The notes: a model not told the origin generated them from the letters alone. A stretch of 64,000 bases of DNA from Vibrio tubiashii ATCC 19109 (GCF_000772105.1 NZ_CP009354.1:248001-312000); one strand, 5' to 3'. Numbered from the stretch's first letter, positions 1 to 11,282 are shown. Translations and numbers: made by a program.

Positions 1-1439
1 AAGTATTATCTAACGGCTTATGTTCTCTTAACCCACAAGTCGATCGTCTGTGTATGGTGTGTGAGATGACCATCTCCGAGACGGGTAAGTTATCTGGCTA
101 TAAGCACTACGAAGCGGTGATGAACTCTCATGCTCGCCTGACCTATAACAAGGTACACCATATCCTTGAAGGGGATGAAGAGCTGCGCCAAAGATACGAA
201 CCACTCGTTCCTCACCTAGAAGAGCTGCATAAGATGTATAAAGTGCTTAAGCATGCTCGTGACAATCGTGGTGCGATTGAATTTGAAACGGTGGAAACCA
301 AGTTCATCTTCAACGCGGAGCGTAAGATTGACAGTATTGAACCTGTGATTCGCAACGATGCGCATAAGATTATTGAAGAGTGTATGATCTTAGCCAATAT
401 CGCTTCTGCTTCTTTGGTCGAAAAAGCAAAAGAACCGGCACTCTACCGAATTCACGAATCTCCGGGTGAACTCCGTCTGCAAGGTTTCCGTGACTTCTTG
501 GGTGAGTTAGGTCTGCACTTAAATGGTGGTTTAGAGCCATCGCCAACCGATTACGCTGACTTAGTTAAGCAAATTGGCGAGCGTCAAGACAAAGAGCTGA
601 TTCAAACCATGCTGTTGCGTTCGATGAAGCAAGCGGTCTACAACGCAGATAACTGCGGCCACTTTGGCTTGGCACTAAAACGCTACGCGCACTTTACCTC
701 GCCTATTCGTCGCTACCCAGACTTGCTATTGCATCGCGCGATTAAATATCTAATTGCCAAAGAAAATGGCACATTGAAAGATCGCTGGACACCAACCGGT
801 GGTTGCCACTATTCATTTGATGACATGGACTTCTACGGTGAACAATGTTCGATGACTGAGCGTCGCGCCGATGATGCGACTCGCGAAGTTTCTGATTGGC
901 TCAAATGTGAATACATGCAAGACCATGTTGGTGAGGAACTCGAAGGCGTTATCGCCAATGTTACTGGTTTTGGTTTCTTCGTTCGTCTTAGCGATCTGCA
1001 TATTGACGGTTTGGTGCATATTTCAGCGCTGGCGAATGACTACTATCAATTTGACCCTATTGGTCAGAGACTTATCGGTGAAAGCTTTGGTGCTATCTAT
1101 CGATTAGGTGATGCAGTGAAAGTCAAAGTGCTTTCCGTTAATCTCGATGATCGTCAAATTGACTTTGAATTAGTCGAAACAAGTCGTAAGCTACGCGGCG
1201 AAGGGAAGACGGCTAAGAAGCGCGCGGCAGAGGCGAAAAGAAAAGCCAAAGAGAAAAAACGCGCCGCAACCAAAGGTGGCAAAGCAGGCCGTAAAGCCAG
1301 CCCTGACGTTGAACCAACCAAACGTCCGGAGCCGTCAGAGTCAGGAACAGGCAAGAAGCCGAAAGTGACTAAGGCGCGTAAAAAAAAGCCGGGCGCAAAA
1401 CCTAAGAAAGCCAAGCGTACTAAGAAAGCTGCGCAGTAA
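1..1439 (+). CDS. rnr: Ribonuclease R, C-terminal part (5' end outside the window)
   Basis: Processive 3'-5' exoribonuclease that degrades structured RNA and takes part in RNA quality control. The frame is open from base 3, upstream of the first in-window ATG (base 54), and reads [19 protein letters not shown], a conserved part of the RNB catalytic domain, so this is a gene cut by the window edge. The RNB domain continues to about base 930. An S1 RNA-binding domain follows (about 940-1180, with [15 protein letters not shown]). The tail of about 80 residues is very rich in Lys, Arg and Ala, as in other RNase R proteins, where it helps unwind and bind RNA. rlmB follows 24 bp later on the same strand, the usual rnr-rlmB pair. 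Identity is secure. Only the length of the missing N-terminal cold-shock part cannot be seen. Confidence 0.97.
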   Translation, partial: VLSNGLCSLNPQVDRLCMVCEMTISETGKLSGYKHYEAVMNSHARLTYNKVHHILEGDEELRQRYEPLVPHLEELHKMYKVLKHARDNRGAIEFETVETKFIFNAERKIDSIEPVIRNDAHKIIEECMILANIASASLVEKAKEPALYRIHESPGELRLQGFRDFLGELGLHLNGGLEPSPTDYADLVKQIGERQDKELIQTMLLRSMKQAVYNADNCGHFGLALKRYAHFTSPIRRYPDLLLHRAIKYLIAKENGTLKDRWTPTGGCHYSFDDMDFYGEQCSMTERRADDATREVSDWLKCEYMQDHVGEELEGVIANVTGFGFFVRLSDLHIDGLVHISALANDYYQFDPIGQRLIGESFGAIYRLGDAVKVKVLSVNLDDRQIDFELVETSRKLRGEGKTAKKRAAEAKRKAKEKKRAATKGGKAGRKASPDVEPTKRPEPSESGTGKKPKVTKARKKKPGAKPKKAKRTKKAAQ

Positions 1440-1463
1440 GAATTTAACCCAACAGGTTTTTAA

Positions 1464-2201
1464 ATGAGTAACGAATTTATCTATGGTATCCACGCTGTAA
1501 AAGCAGTACTAGAGCGTGAACCAGAGCGTTTCATTGAAGCGTTCGTATTAAAAGGTCGTCAAGATGACCGTCTAATGCCGATTCTGAATGAGCTACAAGT
1601 GTGTGGTGTTTCAATTCAGCAGATGACTCGTAAAACGTTAGATGACAAAGCTCGTGGGGCTAACCATCAAGGTATTATGGCGCGTGTTAAGCCCGCTAAA
1701 CAGCTTAATGAAAATGACTTAGATGACATTCTTGCTAAGCATGAGTCACCACTACTGTTAGTTCTTGATGGTGTCACAGACCCGCACAACCTAGGTGCTT
1801 GTCTACGTAACGCTGATGCAGCGGGTGTTGCCGCGGTTATTGTACCGAAAGACAAATCAGCAAACATTACTGCGACAGTCAGTAAAGTAGCTTGTGGCGC
1901 AGCAGAGACTGTACCTTTGGTTCGCGTGACTAACCTAGCTCGCACTATGCGTGCGTTGCAAGAGCAGGGCGTGTGGTTTGTTGGTACAGCCGGTGAAGCG
2001 ACACACGACATATACCAAGCAAAGCTAACAGGTTCGCTAGCTATCGTCATGGGCGCAGAAGGTGACGGTATGCGCCGCCTGACTCGCGAAACTTGTGATG
2101 ACTTAATCAAGATCCCAATGGCAGGCAGTGTCTCAAGCCTAAACGTCTCTGTTGCATCAGGCGTATGCCTATTTGAAGCGGTGCGCCAGCGCTTAGCTTA
2201 A
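1464..2201 (+). CDS. rlmB: 23S rRNA (guanosine-2251-2'-O)-methyltransferase RlmB
   Basis: SpoU/TrmH-family (SPOUT) methyltransferase that 2'-O-methylates G2251 in the peptidyl-transferase P loop of 23S rRNA. The protein has 245 residues, close to the 243 of E. coli. An N-terminal substrate-binding domain ([13 protein letters not shown]) is followed by the SPOUT motifs: [20 protein letters not shown] (motif 1), VMGAEGDGM (motif 2) and [18 protein letters not shown] (motif 3, knotted SAM site). It lies just downstream of rnr, the conserved pairing. A 10-bp inverted repeat at 2258-2287 may end its transcript. Confidence 0.97.
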   Translation: MSNEFIYGIHAVKAVLEREPERFIEAFVLKGRQDDRLMPILNELQVCGVSIQQMTRKTLDDKARGANHQGIMARVKPAKQLNENDLDDILAKHESPLLLVLDGVTDPHNLGACLRNADAAGVAAVIVPKDKSANITATVSKVACGAAETVPLVRVTNLARTMRALQEQGVWFVGTAGEATHDIYQAKLTGSLAIVMGAEGDGMRRLTRETCDDLIKIPMAGSVSSLNVSVASGVCLFEAVRQRLA

Positions 2202-2204
2202 CGT

Positions 2205-2349
2205 GTAGGAACGCTGCGCTCCTAGATAACGGGAGCGCTACGCTAATGGAAAACTGGAGTTGACCACCTAAACCAGAGTGGTCAACTTTAGCTCTCTAGC
2301 TCTCTAGCTCTCTAGCTCTCTAGCTCTCCGTAGGACGAAGTCCGTTCCC
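2205..2349. repeat. Composite repeat locus 1: hairpin units, GCTCTCTA array, inverted unit
   Basis: Short G+C hairpin units (GGAACGCTGCGCTCC near 2210, GGAGCGCTACGCT near 2231) are followed by a 10-bp stem-loop. Then come about 4.9 copies of the octamer GCTCTCTA (2291-2329), and finally GTAGGACGAAGTCCGTTCCC (2330-2349). The last part is the reverse complement of the GGAACGGACTTCGTCC unit found at 16451 and 60171. The order matches the loci at 16.5 and 60.1 kb. No coding potential is seen. Confidence 0.8.
2258..2292 (+). terminator. Possible rlmB terminator hairpin
   Basis: AGTTGACCAC at 2258-2267 and GTGGTCAACT at 2278-2287 form a perfect 10-bp stem around a 10-nt loop. Only a short TTTA follows, so intrinsic termination may be weak. 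The hairpin sits inside the composite repeat region, and a hairpin also precedes the octamer array at 60421-60441, so it may belong to the repeat rather than to rlmB. Confidence 0.45.
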
Positions 2350-2398
2350 CCATCCCTAATCCCCATTCCCTCTTGTCCGTTTATTTTTCAAACAGCAC

Positions 2399-2426
2399 TT
2401 GCAAGTAAAACTGTGATCTGTATAAT
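2399..2426 (+). promoter_or_regulatory. S10 operon promoter
   Basis: TTGCAA at 2399-2404 and TATAAT at 2421-2426 are separated by 16 bp. A G+C-rich stretch (GCGTCGC) follows the -10, as is usual for growth-rate-controlled promoters. It lies about 300 bp upstream of rpsJ, which fits the long leader seen before S10 operons. Confidence 0.75.
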
Positions 2427-2431
2427 GCGTC

Positions 2432-3041
<610 letters not shown>

Positions 3042-3055
3042 GGGAGATTAGAAGA

Positions 3056-3685
3056 ATGATTGGTCTAATCGGTCGTAAAGTGGGCATGACCCGCGTATTT
3101 ACTGAAGAAGGCGTTTCTATCCCAGTAACTGTTGTTGAGGTTGAAGCTAACCGTGTTTCTCAAGTTAAAACTCTTGAGACAGATGGCTACGCTGCAATCC
3201 AGGTTACTACTGGTGCTAAGAAAGCTAACCGCGTAACTAAGCCAGAAGCAGGTCACTTTGCTAAAGCAGGTGTTGAAGCTGGTCGTGGTCTTTGGGAATT
3301 CCGTTTGGAAAACGGTGAAGAGTTTGCAGTTGGCGCTGAGCTAACAGTTGAACTATTCAACGAAACAAAGAAAGTAGACGTTACTGGTACATCTAAGGGT
3401 AAAGGTTTCCAAGGCGCTGTTAAGCGTTGGAACTTCCGTACTCAAGATATGACTCACGGTAACTCATTGTCTCACCGTGCTCCTGGTTCTATTGGCCAAT
3501 GTCAAACTCCAGGTCGCGTATTTAAAGGCAAGAAAATGGCAGGTCACATGGGTGCTGAGCGTGTAACGACTCAAAACCTAGAGATCGTACGTGTTGACGC
3601 TGAGCGCAATCTGCTTCTTATTAAAGGTGCAGTCCCAGGCGCAACTGGCGGTAACGTGATCGTTAAACCAGCTGTTAAAGCATAA
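3056..3685 (+). CDS. rplC: 50S ribosomal protein L3
   Basis: Early assembly protein of the 50S subunit. Its long loop reaches toward the peptidyl-transferase centre. The 209 residues equal the E. coli length, and [17 protein letters not shown] keeps the glutamine (Gln150) that PrmB methylates in E. coli. The start ATG follows GGGAGATTAGAAG. It lies between rpsJ and rplD in the standard order. Confidence 0.98.
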   Translation: MIGLIGRKVGMTRVFTEEGVSIPVTVVEVEANRVSQVKTLETDGYAAIQVTTGAKKANRVTKPEAGHFAKAGVEAGRGLWEFRLENGEEFAVGAELTVELFNETKKVDVTGTSKGKGFQGAVKRWNFRTQDMTHGNSLSHRAPGSIGQCQTPGRVFKGKKMAGHMGAERVTTQNLEIVRVDAERNLLLIKGAVPGATGGNVIVKPAVKA

Positions 3686-3702
3686 CGTCTCAGGAGTAAG
3701 TA

Positions 3703-4305
3703 ATGGAACTAATGGTTAAAGGTGCTGATGCACTAACTGTTTCCGAAACTACTTTCGGACGTGAGTTTAACGAAGCTCTTGTACACCAAGTAGTTGTTGC
3801 GTACGCAGCAGGTGCTCGTCAAGGTACTCGTGCTCAGAAAACACGTTCAGAAGTTTCTGGCGGTGGCGCTAAGCCATGGCGTCAAAAAGGTACTGGCCGT
3901 GCACGTGCTGGTACAATCCGTAGCCCAATCTGGCGTACAGGTGGTGTTACTTTTGCTGCGAAACCACAAGATCACAGCCAAAAAGTAAACAAGAAAATGT
4001 ACCGTGGTGCTATGAAGAGCATTCTTTCTGAGCTTGTTCGTCAAGAGCGTCTAATCGTTGTTGATAACTTCTCAGTAGAAGCACCAAAGACTAAAGAACT
4101 AGTTGCTAAGCTTAAAGAGCTTGAGCTAACTGACGCTTTAATCGTGACTAGCGAAGTAGATGAGAACCTATTCTTAGCTGCTCGTAACCTATACAAAGTT
4201 GACGCTCGTGACGTTGCTGGTATTGACCCAGTTTCTCTAATCGCGTTCGACAAAGTTGTAATTACTGCTGACGCAGTTAAACAAGTAGAGGAGATGCTAG
4301 CATGA
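3703..4305 (+). CDS. rplD: 50S ribosomal protein L4
   Basis: 50S protein whose extended loop lines the peptide exit tunnel. In E. coli it also represses its own operon through the S10 leader. 200 residues, beginning [20 protein letters not shown]. The tunnel loop is visible around residues 45-80 ([27 protein letters not shown]). Its stop overlaps the rplW start by 4 bp, so translation is probably coupled. Confidence 0.98.
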   Translation: MELMVKGADALTVSETTFGREFNEALVHQVVVAYAAGARQGTRAQKTRSEVSGGGAKPWRQKGTGRARAGTIRSPIWRTGGVTFAAKPQDHSQKVNKKMYRGAMKSILSELVRQERLIVVDNFSVEAPKTKELVAKLKELELTDALIVTSEVDENLFLAARNLYKVDARDVAGIDPVSLIAFDKVVITADAVKQVEEMLA

Positions 4306-4604
4306 TCACTGAAGAGCGTATCCTAAAAGTTCTACGTGCACCGCACATCTCTGAAAAAGCAACTATGGCAGCTGAGAAAGCGAACACTATCGTTTTCAAA
4401 GTAGCTAAAGATGCAACTAAAAAAGAGATCAAAGCAGCTGTAGAAAAGCTATTTGAAGTTGAAGTTAAGTCTGTAAATACTCTTATCACTAAGGGTAAGA
4501 CCAAACGTCAAGGTCTACGCCAAGGTCGCCGCAGCGACGTTAAGAAAGCGTACGTTACTTTGAAAGAAGGTCAAGATCTTGACTTCGTTGGCGGCGCGGA
4601 ATAA
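4302..4604 (+). CDS. rplW: 50S ribosomal protein L23
   Basis: Sits at the tunnel exit and is the docking site for trigger factor and SRP. 100 residues, with [20 protein letters not shown] near the N-terminus and the [20 protein letters not shown] loop. The ATG overlaps the last codons of rplD. A GGAG ribosome binding site lies inside rplD. Confidence 0.98.
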
Positions 4605-4619
4605 CAGGAGTAGTTAAGA

Positions 4620-5444
4620 ATGGCTATTGTTAAATGTAAGCCGACTTCCCCTGGTCGTCGTCACGTTGTTAAAGTTGTTAACGCTGACCTACACAAGGGC
4701 AAGCCATACGCACCTCTTCTAGAGAAAAACTCTAAGAACGGTGGTCGTAACAACAACGGTCGTATCACAGTACGTCACATCGGCGGTGGTCACAAGCACC
4801 ACTACCGTGTAATTGACTTCAAACGTACTAAAGACGGTATCCCAGCGAAAGTTGAGCGTCTTGAATATGATCCAAACCGTAGCGCTAACATCGCTCTAGT
4901 TCTGTACGCAGACGGTGAGCGTCGTTACATCCTAGCACCTAAAGGTGTTAACGCAGGTGATGCTATCCAGTCTGGTGTTGATGCACCAATCAAAGCTGGT
5001 AACACTCTACCAATGCGTAACATCCCAGTAGGTTCAACTGTACACAACGTTGAACTTAAGCCTGGTAAAGGTGGTCAGCTAGCTCGTTCGGCTGGTGCAT
5101 ATGCTCAAATCGTTGCTCGCGACGGTGCATACGTAACTATCCGTCTACGTTCTGGCGAAATGCGCAAAGTACTTTCTGAAGGCCGTGCAACAATCGGTGA
5201 AGTTGGTAACTCTGAGCACATGCTACGTGAACTTGGTAAAGCTGGTGCTAACCGCTGGCGCGGTGTTCGTCCTACCGTTCGCGGTGTGGTAATGAACCCG
5301 GTAGACCACCCACACGGTGGTGGTGAAGGTCGTACTTCTGGTGGCCGTCACCCAGTTTCACCATGGGGTCAGCCAACTAAAGGCTTCAAGACTCGTAAGA
5401 ACAAACGCACTGACAAGTACATCGTACGTCGTCGTAACAAGTAA
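4620..5444 (+). CDS. rplB: 50S ribosomal protein L2
   Basis: Conserved 50S protein needed for subunit association and for folding of the peptidyl-transferase region. 274 residues against 273 in E. coli. The segment [20 protein letters not shown] near the C-terminus contains the conserved histidine that approaches the catalytic centre. The start is ATG after AGGAGTAGTTAAG. Confidence 0.98.
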   Translation: MAIVKCKPTSPGRRHVVKVVNADLHKGKPYAPLLEKNSKNGGRNNNGRITVRHIGGGHKHHYRVIDFKRTKDGIPAKVERLEYDPNRSANIALVLYADGERRYILAPKGVNAGDAIQSGVDAPIKAGNTLPMRNIPVGSTVHNVELKPGKGGQLARSAGAYAQIVARDGAYVTIRLRSGEMRKVLSEGRATIGEVGNSEHMLRELGKAGANRWRGVRPTVRGVVMNPVDHPHGGGEGRTSGGRHPVSPWGQPTKGFKTRKNKRTDKYIVRRRNK

Positions 5445-5465
5445 TCTATATAAAGAGGAATCGCC

Positions 5466-5744
5466 ATGCCACGTTCTCTCAAGAAAGGTCCATTTATTGA
5501 CCTACACTTGCTGAAGAAGGTAGAGAAAGCGGTGGAAAGCGGAGACAAAAAGCCTATTAAGACTTGGTCCCGTCGTTCAATGATCATCCCTACGATGATC
5601 GGTTTGACCATCGCTGTCCATAATGGTCGTCAGCACGTACCAGTATTCGTAACCGAAGAAATGATCGGTCACAAACTGGGCGAATTCGCACCAACACGTA
5701 CTTACCGCGGCCATGTCGTGGATAAGAAAGCTAAGAAGCGTTAA
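5466..5744 (+). CDS. rpsS: 30S ribosomal protein S19
   Basis: Protein of the 30S head, near the A site and the intersubunit bridges, that forms a complex with S13. 92 residues, beginning [20 protein letters not shown] and carrying the conserved [25 protein letters not shown] lies just upstream. Follows rplB by 21 bp. Confidence 0.98.
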   Translation: MPRSLKKGPFIDLHLLKKVEKAVESGDKKPIKTWSRRSMIIPTMIGLTIAVHNGRQHVPVFVTEEMIGHKLGEFAPTRTYRGHVVDKKAKKR

Positions 5745-5754
5745 GGAGTAGATG

Positions 5755-6087
5755 ATGGAAGCATTAGCTAAACATAACTTTGCTCGCATTTCGCCTCAGA
5801 AAGCTCGCTTAGTTGCGGATCAAATTCGTGGAAAATCTGTAGACCAGGCTCTAGAAATTCTAACGTTCAGCAACAAAAAAGCTGCTGATCTAATCAAGAA
5901 AGTTCTTGAGTCAGCTATCGCTAACGCGGAGCACAATGAAGGCGCAGATATTGACGATCTAAATGTCGCAAAAATCTTCGTAGATGAAGGCCCTATCATG
6001 AAGCGTATTATGCCTCGTGCTAAAGGTCGTGCGGATCGTATCTTGAAGCGTTCAAGCCACATCACTGTTGTTGTAGCAGATCGCTAA
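5755..6087 (+). CDS. rplV: 50S ribosomal protein L22
   Basis: Its beta-hairpin lines the narrow part of the exit tunnel (changes there give macrolide resistance). Two ATGs lie in tandem at 5752 and 5755. The second is chosen because [20 protein letters not shown] then aligns with the 110-residue E. coli protein and the AAGGAG site is better spaced. The hairpin tip [18 protein letters not shown] is intact. Confidence 0.97.
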   Translation: MEALAKHNFARISPQKARLVADQIRGKSVDQALEILTFSNKKAADLIKKVLESAIANAEHNEGADIDDLNVAKIFVDEGPIMKRIMPRAKGRADRILKRSSHITVVVADR

Positions 6088-6106
6088 GAGACTAGGAGAG
6101 TAAGCA

Positions 6107-6805
6107 ATGGGTCAAAAAGTACATCCTAATGGTATTCGTCTAGGCATCGTTAAGCCTTGGAATGCTACATGGTTTGCTAACACCAAAGATTTCGCTGACA
6201 ACCTAGACGGCGACTTCAAGGTACGTCAGTTCCTTACAAGTGAACTGAAAAAAGCATCTCTTTCACGCATCGTTATCGAGCGTCCAGCTAAGAGCATCCG
6301 TGTGACTATTCACACTGCTCGTCCTGGCGTTGTAATCGGTAAGAAAGGTGAAGACGTAGAAAAACTACGCACAGCTGTAGCTAAAATTGCAGGTGTACCA
6401 GCGCAAATCAACATCGCTGAAGTACGTAAGCCTGAACTTGATGCACAGCTTGTAGGTGATAGCATCGCGTCTCAGCTAGAGCGTCGTGTTATGTTCCGTC
6501 GTGCTATGAAGCGCGCGGTACAAAACGCTATGCGTCTAGGCGCTAAAGGTATCAAAGTAGAAGTAAGCGGTCGTCTAGGCGGCGCTGAAATTGCACGTTC
6601 TGAGTGGTATCGTGAAGGCCGTGTGCCTCTACACACTCTACGTGCTGACATTGATTACGCAACTTCTTCGGCTCACACTCAATACGGTGTGATCGGCATT
6701 AAAGTTTGGATCTTCAAAGGTGAGATTCTAGGCGGTATGCCAGCAGCTAACGCTGTAGAGCCTAAAGGCGACAAGCCTAAGAAGCAGCGTAAAGGCCGTA
6801 AGTAA
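6107..6805 (+). CDS. rpsC: 30S ribosomal protein S3
   Basis: Forms part of the mRNA entry channel and its helicase activity. 232 residues. A type II KH RNA-binding domain carries [13 protein letters not shown], followed by a C-terminal domain with [20 protein letters not shown]. The acidic and basic C-terminal tail ends KKQRKGRK. The start follows AGGAGAGTAAGC. Confidence 0.98.
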   Translation: MGQKVHPNGIRLGIVKPWNATWFANTKDFADNLDGDFKVRQFLTSELKKASLSRIVIERPAKSIRVTIHTARPGVVIGKKGEDVEKLRTAVAKIAGVPAQINIAEVRKPELDAQLVGDSIASQLERRVMFRRAMKRAVQNAMRLGAKGIKVEVSGRLGGAEIARSEWYREGRVPLHTLRADIDYATSSAHTQYGVIGIKVWIFKGEILGGMPAANAVEPKGDKPKKQRKGRK

Positions 6806-6816
6806 GGAGTCGACAG

Positions 6817-7227
6817 ATGCTACAACCTAAACGTACTAAGTTCCGTAAGGTTCAGACTGGTCGTAACCGTGGTCTAGCTAAAGGTACTGATGTAAGCTTC
6901 GGCGAATTCGGTCTTAAAGCTACTGGCCGTGGTCGTCTAACTGCTCGTCAAATCGAAGCGGCACGTCGTGCAATGACACGTCACGTTAAGCGTCAAGGTA
7001 AAATCTGGATCCGTGTGTTCCCAGACAAACCTATCACAGAAAAACCACTTGAAGTTCGTCAAGGTAAGGGTAAAGGTAACGTTGAGTACTGGGTAGCCCA
7101 AATCCAACCTGGTAAGGTTATGTACGAAATGGGTGGTGTACCTGAAGAATTGGCTCGTGAAGCGTTCCGCCTAGCGGCTCGTAAACTGCCATTCAAAACT
7201 ACGTTTGTAACTAAGCAGGTGATGTGA
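6817..7227 (+). CDS. rplP: 50S ribosomal protein L16
   Basis: Protein at the A-site tRNA elbow and the central protuberance. 136 residues, the usual length, with [19 protein letters not shown] at the start and the [20 protein letters not shown] loop. That loop reaches the tRNA binding region and carries the arginine hydroxylated by RoxA in E. coli. The stop overlaps the rpmC start as TGATG. Confidence 0.98.
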   Translation: MLQPKRTKFRKVQTGRNRGLAKGTDVSFGEFGLKATGRGRLTARQIEAARRAMTRHVKRQGKIWIRVFPDKPITEKPLEVRQGKGKGNVEYWVAQIQPGKVMYEMGGVPEELAREAFRLAARKLPFKTTFVTKQVM

Positions 7228-7418
7228 TGAAAGCACAAGATCTACGCGAAAAAAGCGTTGAAGAGCTTAACGCTGAGCTTTTGAATTTGCTACGTGAACA
7301 GTTCAACTTGCGCATGCAAGCTGCTACTGGTCAACTACAGCAAACTCATACTCTGAAAGCTGTACGTCGTGATATCGCACGTGTGAAAACCGTATTGACT
7401 GAGAAGGCAGGCGCATAA
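7227..7418 (+). CDS. rpmC: 50S ribosomal protein L29
   Basis: Small helical-hairpin protein near the exit tunnel that contacts L23 and trigger factor. ATG at 7227 gives 63 residues ([20 protein letters not shown]), as in E. coli. A GTG one codon earlier would add an extra methionine and is not needed. It overlaps the rplP stop and shares one base with the rpsQ start (TAATG). Confidence 0.97.
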   Translation: MKAQDLREKSVEELNAELLNLLREQFNLRMQAATGQLQQTHTLKAVRRDIARVKTVLTEKAGA

Positions 7419-7672
7419 TGAGCGACAAAATTCGTACTTCATTTGGTCGTGTAGTTAGCAACAAAGGCGATAAGTCTATCACTGTTGCTATCGAGCGCAT
7501 GGTTAAACACCCAATTTACGGCAAGTTCGTAAAGCGCACGACTAAAGTTCACGCACATGACGAGAACAACGAGTGTGGCCTAGGCGATACTGTTGAAATT
7601 CGTGAGTGTCGTCCACTGTCTAAGACTAAGTCTTGGACTTTGGTAAAAGTTGTAGAAAAAGCGAAAGGCTAA
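7418..7672 (+). CDS. rpsQ: 30S ribosomal protein S17
   Basis: Primary 16S-binding protein with an OB fold. 84 residues, with [20 protein letters not shown] and [19 protein letters not shown]. Last gene of the S10 operon, with a Rho-independent terminator 25 bp downstream. Its ATG overlaps the rpmC stop. Confidence 0.98.
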   Translation: MSDKIRTSFGRVVSNKGDKSITVAIERMVKHPIYGKFVKRTTKVHAHDENNECGLGDTVEIRECRPLSKTKSWTLVKVVEKAKG

Positions 7673-7696
7673 TCCCTTAGCTAGTTCTATGATATT

Positions 7697-7734
7697 AAAC
7701 GGCTCCAAAATTATTTTGGGGCCGTTTATTTTTT
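7697..7734 (+). terminator. S10 operon terminator
   Basis: AAACGGC(T)CCAAAA pairs with TTTTGG(G)GCCGTTT around a TTA loop, followed by ATTTTTT. It separates the S10 operon from the spc operon. Confidence 0.85.
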
Positions 7735-7766
7735 GACTACCCAATCACAAAAAAGGGTGGTACAAT
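7733..7766 (+). promoter_or_regulatory. Possible spc operon promoter
   Basis: TACAAT at 7761-7766 is a fair -10, followed by the G+C-rich TCGCGTCCC. The only good -35 (TTGACT, 7733-7738) is 22 bp away, which is too far, so the true -35 is unclear. A promoter is expected here because the S10 transcript ends just upstream. Confidence 0.45.
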
Positions 7767-7837
7767 TCGCGTCCCTTTTAAAGAGGCAGCCCGACCCGTG
7801 ATGGGTCTAGTTATTAATATTTAGCGGAGCACTAACA

Positions 7838-8209
7838 ATGATCCAAATGCAAAGTACACTTGACGCAGCTGATAACTCTGGCGCGCGCAAGGTAATGTGT
7901 ATTAAGGTCCTGGGTGGCTCACACCGCCGTTATGCACATATCGGTGACGTTATCAAAGTTACTGTGAAGGAAGCAATTCCTCGCGGTAAAGTTAAAAAAG
8001 GTGACGTTCTGAAGGCGGTTGTTGTGCGCACTCGCAAAGGCGTTCGTCGTCCAGACGGTTCTGTCATTCGCTTCGACCGTAATGCTTGTGTGTTGTTGAA
8101 CGACAATACTGAGCAACCAATCGGTACACGTATCTTTGGCCCTGTGACGCGTGAACTTCGTGGCGATAAGTTCATGAAGATCGTTTCACTGGCTCCAGAA
8201 GTTCTGTAA
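7838..8209 (+). CDS. rplN: 50S ribosomal protein L14
   Basis: 50S protein at the subunit interface that forms bridge B8 and is contacted by RsfS. 123 residues, starting [20 protein letters not shown], with [20 protein letters not shown]. First gene of the spc operon. The start ATG follows AGCGGAGCACTAAC. Confidence 0.98.
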   Translation: MIQMQSTLDAADNSGARKVMCIKVLGGSHRRYAHIGDVIKVTVKEAIPRGKVKKGDVLKAVVVRTRKGVRRPDGSVIRFDRNACVLLNDNTEQPIGTRIFGPVTRELRGDKFMKIVSLAPEVL

Positions 8210-8222
8210 GGAGCACGTAGAA

Positions 8223-8540
8223 ATGGCAGCTAAAATCCGTCGTAATGACGAAGTAATCGTTCTTGCTGGTAAAGACAAAGGCAAGAAAGGTAAAGTAACT
8301 AAGGTTCTAGCAACTGGTAAAGTTATCGTTGAAGGTATCAACCTTGTTAAGAAGCACCAAAAGCCGGTTCCGGCTCTAGGTCAACAAGGTGGCATCGTTG
8401 AACAAGAAGCAGCTATTGATGCTTCTAACGTTGCAATCTTTAACGCAGCTACTGGTAAAGCTGACCGTATCGGTTTCCGTTTTGAAGATGGTAAGAAAGT
8501 TCGTTTCTTTAAATCTAACAACGAAATCGTTTCTAACTAA
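8223..8540 (+). CDS. rplX: 50S ribosomal protein L24
   Basis: Assembly initiator of the 50S subunit. The KOW motif is visible near the N-terminus ([18 protein letters not shown]). 105 residues against 104 in E. coli. Preceded by AAGGAG; 13 bp after rplN. Confidence 0.98.
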   Translation: MAAKIRRNDEVIVLAGKDKGKKGKVTKVLATGKVIVEGINLVKKHQKPVPALGQQGGIVEQEAAIDASNVAIFNAATGKADRIGFRFEDGKKVRFFKSNNEIVSN

Positions 8541-8563
8541 TAGAAGTAATTTGGAGTTCTACT

Positions 8564-9103
8564 ATGGCGAAACTGCATGATTACTACAAGTCGTCTGTAG
8601 TCGCTGAACTGACCAAACAGTTTAGCTACACAAGCGTCATGCAAGTCCCTAGAATCGAGAAAATCACCCTAAACATGGGTGTTGGTGAAGCAATCAACGA
8701 TAAGAAACTGCTAGAAAACGCAGCTGCTGATATGGCAACGATCTCTGGTCAAAAGCCACTTATCACTAAAGCGCGTAAATCTGTTGCAGGTTTCAAAATC
8801 CGCGAAGGCTACCCTATCGGTTGTAAAGTAACCTTGCGTGGCGAACGTATGTGGGATTTTCTTGAGCGTTTAATTAACATCGCTCTTCCACGTGTACGTG
8901 ACTTCCGTGGCGTTAGCGCTAAGTCTTTTGACGGACGCGGTAACTACAGCATGGGCGTTCGCGAGCAAATCATCTTCCCGGAAATCGACTTTGATAAAGT
9001 TGATCGAGTACGCGGTCTAGACATCACTATTACGACGTCTGCTGGTACTGATGAGGAAGGCCGTGCTCTGCTGGCTGCCTTTAACTTCCCATTCCGTAAG
9101 TAA
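8564..9103 (+). CDS. rplE: 50S ribosomal protein L5
   Basis: 5S rRNA-binding protein of the central protuberance that contacts P-site tRNA. 179 residues, starting [20 protein letters not shown], with the [20 protein letters not shown] loop. In E. coli, S8 represses the operon at the rplE start. The base pairs of such a site were not worked out here. Confidence 0.98.
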   Translation: MAKLHDYYKSSVVAELTKQFSYTSVMQVPRIEKITLNMGVGEAINDKKLLENAAADMATISGQKPLITKARKSVAGFKIREGYPIGCKVTLRGERMWDFLERLINIALPRVRDFRGVSAKSFDGRGNYSMGVREQIIFPEIDFDKVDRVRGLDITITTSAGTDEEGRALLAAFNFPFRK

Positions 9104-9120
9104 GGTGAAGGGTTACTGTT

Positions 9121-9426
9121 ATGGCTAAAAATTCAATGAAAGCACGTGAAGCAAAACGTGCGAAGCTAGTAGCTAAGTTCGCTGAAAAGCGTTCTGCGCT
9201 TAAAGCTATCATCAGCGATGTAAACGCATCTGAAGAAGATCGTTGGAACGCAGTTCTTAAATTGCAATCTCTTCCACGTGATTCAAGTGCATCACGTCAG
9301 CGCAACCGTTGTAACCAAACTGGTCGTCCACACGGTTACCTACGTAAGTTCGGTCTAAGCCGTATCAAAGTTCGTGAAGCTTGCATGAAAGGCGAGATTC
9401 CTGGACTTCGTAAGGCTAGCTGGTAA
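9121..9426 (+). CDS. rpsN: 30S ribosomal protein S14 (zinc-free form)
   Basis: Protein of the 30S head. This is the long (101-residue) form without the paired CxxC motifs of the zinc-binding paralogue. It carries [20 protein letters not shown] and ends IPGLRKASW. The start is ATG after GGTGAAGGGTTACTGTT. Confidence 0.98.
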   Translation: MAKNSMKAREAKRAKLVAKFAEKRSALKAIISDVNASEEDRWNAVLKLQSLPRDSSASRQRNRCNQTGRPHGYLRKFGLSRIKVREACMKGEIPGLRKASW

Positions 9427-9455
9427 TTGCCACTTAATCATTTGGAGTAAATCAT

Positions 9456-9848
9456 ATGAGCATGCAAGATCCGATTTCGGATATGCTGACCCGCGTTCGT
9501 AACGGTCAGGCAGCAAACAAAGTTGCTGTTAAAATGCCTTCTTCAAAGCTTAAAGTTGCAATTGCTGCACTACTAAAAGCTGAAGGTTACATCACTGATT
9601 TCGCTGTAGAAGGCGAAGCAAAACCTGAGCTAGAAGTAACTCTTAAGTACTTCCAAGCTAAACCAGTAATCGAGCAACTTAAACGTGTTTCTCGTCCAGG
9701 TCTACGTGTTTACAAGAAGAAAGATCAACTTCCTTCTGTAATGGGTGGTCTTGGTGTTGCTATCGTTTCAACTTCCAAGGGTCTTATGTCAGACCGCGCT
9801 GCACGTAAAGCAGGTCTTGGTGGTGAAATCATCTGCTACGTAGCTTAA
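9456..9848 (+). CDS. rpsH: 30S ribosomal protein S8
   Basis: Primary 16S-binding protein of the 30S platform and the translational repressor of the spc operon in E. coli. 130 residues, starting [20 protein letters not shown] and ending [11 protein letters not shown], the conserved C-terminus. A TTGGAG ribosome binding site precedes it. Confidence 0.98.
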   Translation: MSMQDPISDMLTRVRNGQAANKVAVKMPSSKLKVAIAALLKAEGYITDFAVEGEAKPELEVTLKYFQAKPVIEQLKRVSRPGLRVYKKKDQLPSVMGGLGVAIVSTSKGLMSDRAARKAGLGGEIICYVA

Positions 9849-9860
9849 TAGGAGTAGACT

Positions 9861-10394
9861 ATGTCTCGTGTTGCTAAAGCACCTGTCGCTATTCCAGCTG
9901 GCGTAGAGGTGAAACTAAACGGCCAAGAAATCACTGTAAAAGGTGCTAAAGGCGAACTATCTCGCGTTCTTAACGCTGCGGTAGTTGTTGCTCAGGAAGA
10001 AAACAATCTTACTTTCGGTCCACGCGAAGGTGTTGCTAACGCATGGGCACAAGCAGGTACTGCTCGCGCTCTAGTTAACAACATGGTTGTTGGCGTTACT
10101 GAAGGCTTTACTAAGAAGCTAACCCTTAAGGGTGTTGGTTACCGTGCTGCTATCAAAGGCAACGCTGTAGGCCTAACTCTTGGCTTCTCTCACCCAGTTG
10201 AGCATGAATTGCCAGCGGGTATTAAAGCTGAGTGTCCAAGCCAAACTGAAATCGTGATCACTGGTTGTGACAAACAACTTGTTGGTCAGGTTGCGGCTGA
10301 CATTCGTTCTTACCGTGAGCCTGAGCCTTATAAAGGTAAAGGTGTTCGTTACGCAGATGAAAATGTGCGTACTAAAGAAGCTAAGAAGAAGTAA
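9861..10394 (+). CDS. rplF: 50S ribosomal protein L6
   Basis: Two-domain protein next to the sarcin-ricin loop and the factor binding site. 177 residues. The N-terminus is [20 protein letters not shown]. The C-terminal domain carries [20 protein letters not shown], which contacts the L7/L12 stalk base. Spaced 12 bp after rpsH. Confidence 0.98.
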   Translation: MSRVAKAPVAIPAGVEVKLNGQEITVKGAKGELSRVLNAAVVVAQEENNLTFGPREGVANAWAQAGTARALVNNMVVGVTEGFTKKLTLKGVGYRAAIKGNAVGLTLGFSHPVEHELPAGIKAECPSQTEIVITGCDKQLVGQVAADIRSYREPEPYKGKGVRYADENVRTKEAKKK

Positions 10395-10403
10395 GGTAAC
10401 ACT

Positions 10404-10757
10404 ATGGATAAGAAAGCATCTCGCATCCGTCGTGCTACACGCGCACGTCGTAAGATTGCAGAACTGGGTGCAACTCGCCTAGTAGTACACCGTACTCCTC
10501 GTCACGTGTACGCTCAGGTTATCGCATCAAACGGCTCTGAGGTTATCGCAGCAGCTTCTACTGTAGAAAAAGCGATCCGTGAGCAAGTTAAGAACACTGG
10601 TAACATCGATGCAGCTAAAGCAGTAGGTAAAGCTGTTGCTGAGCGCGCTCTTGAAAAAGGCGTTGAGTCAGTTGCATTTGATCGTTCTGGTTTCCAATAC
10701 CACGGTCGAGTGGCGGCGCTAGCAGAATCTGCTCGCGAAGCTGGTCTGAAATTCTAA
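10404..10757 (+). CDS. rplR: 50S ribosomal protein L18
   Basis: 5S rRNA-binding protein that works with L5. 117 residues with a basic N-terminus ([20 protein letters not shown]) and the [20 protein letters not shown] core near the end. Follows rplF by 9 bp after AAGGTAACACT. Confidence 0.98.
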   Translation: MDKKASRIRRATRARRKIAELGATRLVVHRTPRHVYAQVIASNGSEVIAAASTVEKAIREQVKNTGNIDAAKAVGKAVAERALEKGVESVAFDRSGFQYHGRVAALAESAREAGLKF

Positions 10758-10771
10758 GGTAGGGTTGGAAG

Positions 10772-11275
10772 ATGGCTAAAGAACAACAAGTTCAAGCGAA
10801 TGATTTGCAAGAAAAGCTAATCGCAGTTAACCGTGTATCTAAGACGGTTAAAGGTGGTCGAATCATGAGCTTTACTGCACTAACAGTAGTTGGTGACGGT
10901 AACGGTCGTGTAGGTTTCGGTTACGGCAAAGCCCGTGAAGTACCTGCAGCGATCCAAAAAGCAATGGAAAAAGCGCGTCGTAACATGACTACGATCGCTC
11001 TAAACGAAGGCACTCTTCACCACCCGGTGAAAGGTCGTCATTCGGGCTCTAAAGTTTACATGCAGCCTGCTGCTGAAGGTACTGGTGTTATCGCAGGTGG
11101 TGCGATGCGTGCAGTACTAGAAGTTGCTGGTGTACACAACGTACTATCTAAAGCATACGGTTCTACGAACCCTATCAACATCGTTCGTGCAACGATCGAT
11201 GCACTAGGTAGCATGAAGTCGCCAGAAATGGTTGCTGCTAAACGTGGTCTAACTGTTGAATCTATTTCGGAGTAA
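10772..11275 (+). CDS. rpsE: 30S ribosomal protein S5
   Basis: Protein of the mRNA entry site. Changes in its loop affect decoding fidelity and spectinomycin sensitivity. 167 residues. The double-stranded RNA-binding-like N-domain holds [20 protein letters not shown], including the spectinomycin loop (VKGGR), followed by [20 protein letters not shown]. No resistance change was assessed. Confidence 0.98.
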   Translation: MAKEQQVQANDLQEKLIAVNRVSKTVKGGRIMSFTALTVVGDGNGRVGFGYGKAREVPAAIQKAMEKARRNMTTIALNEGTLHHPVKGRHSGSKVYMQPAAEGTGVIAGGAMRAVLEVAGVHNVLSKAYGSTNPINIVRATIDALGSMKSPEMVAAKRGLTVESISE

Positions 11276-11282
11276 GAACACC

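Noticed and set aside
1667..2110. 147-codon minus-strand frame opposite rlmB
   Set aside because: Antisense shadow of a well-supported gene, with composition that mirrors its codons.
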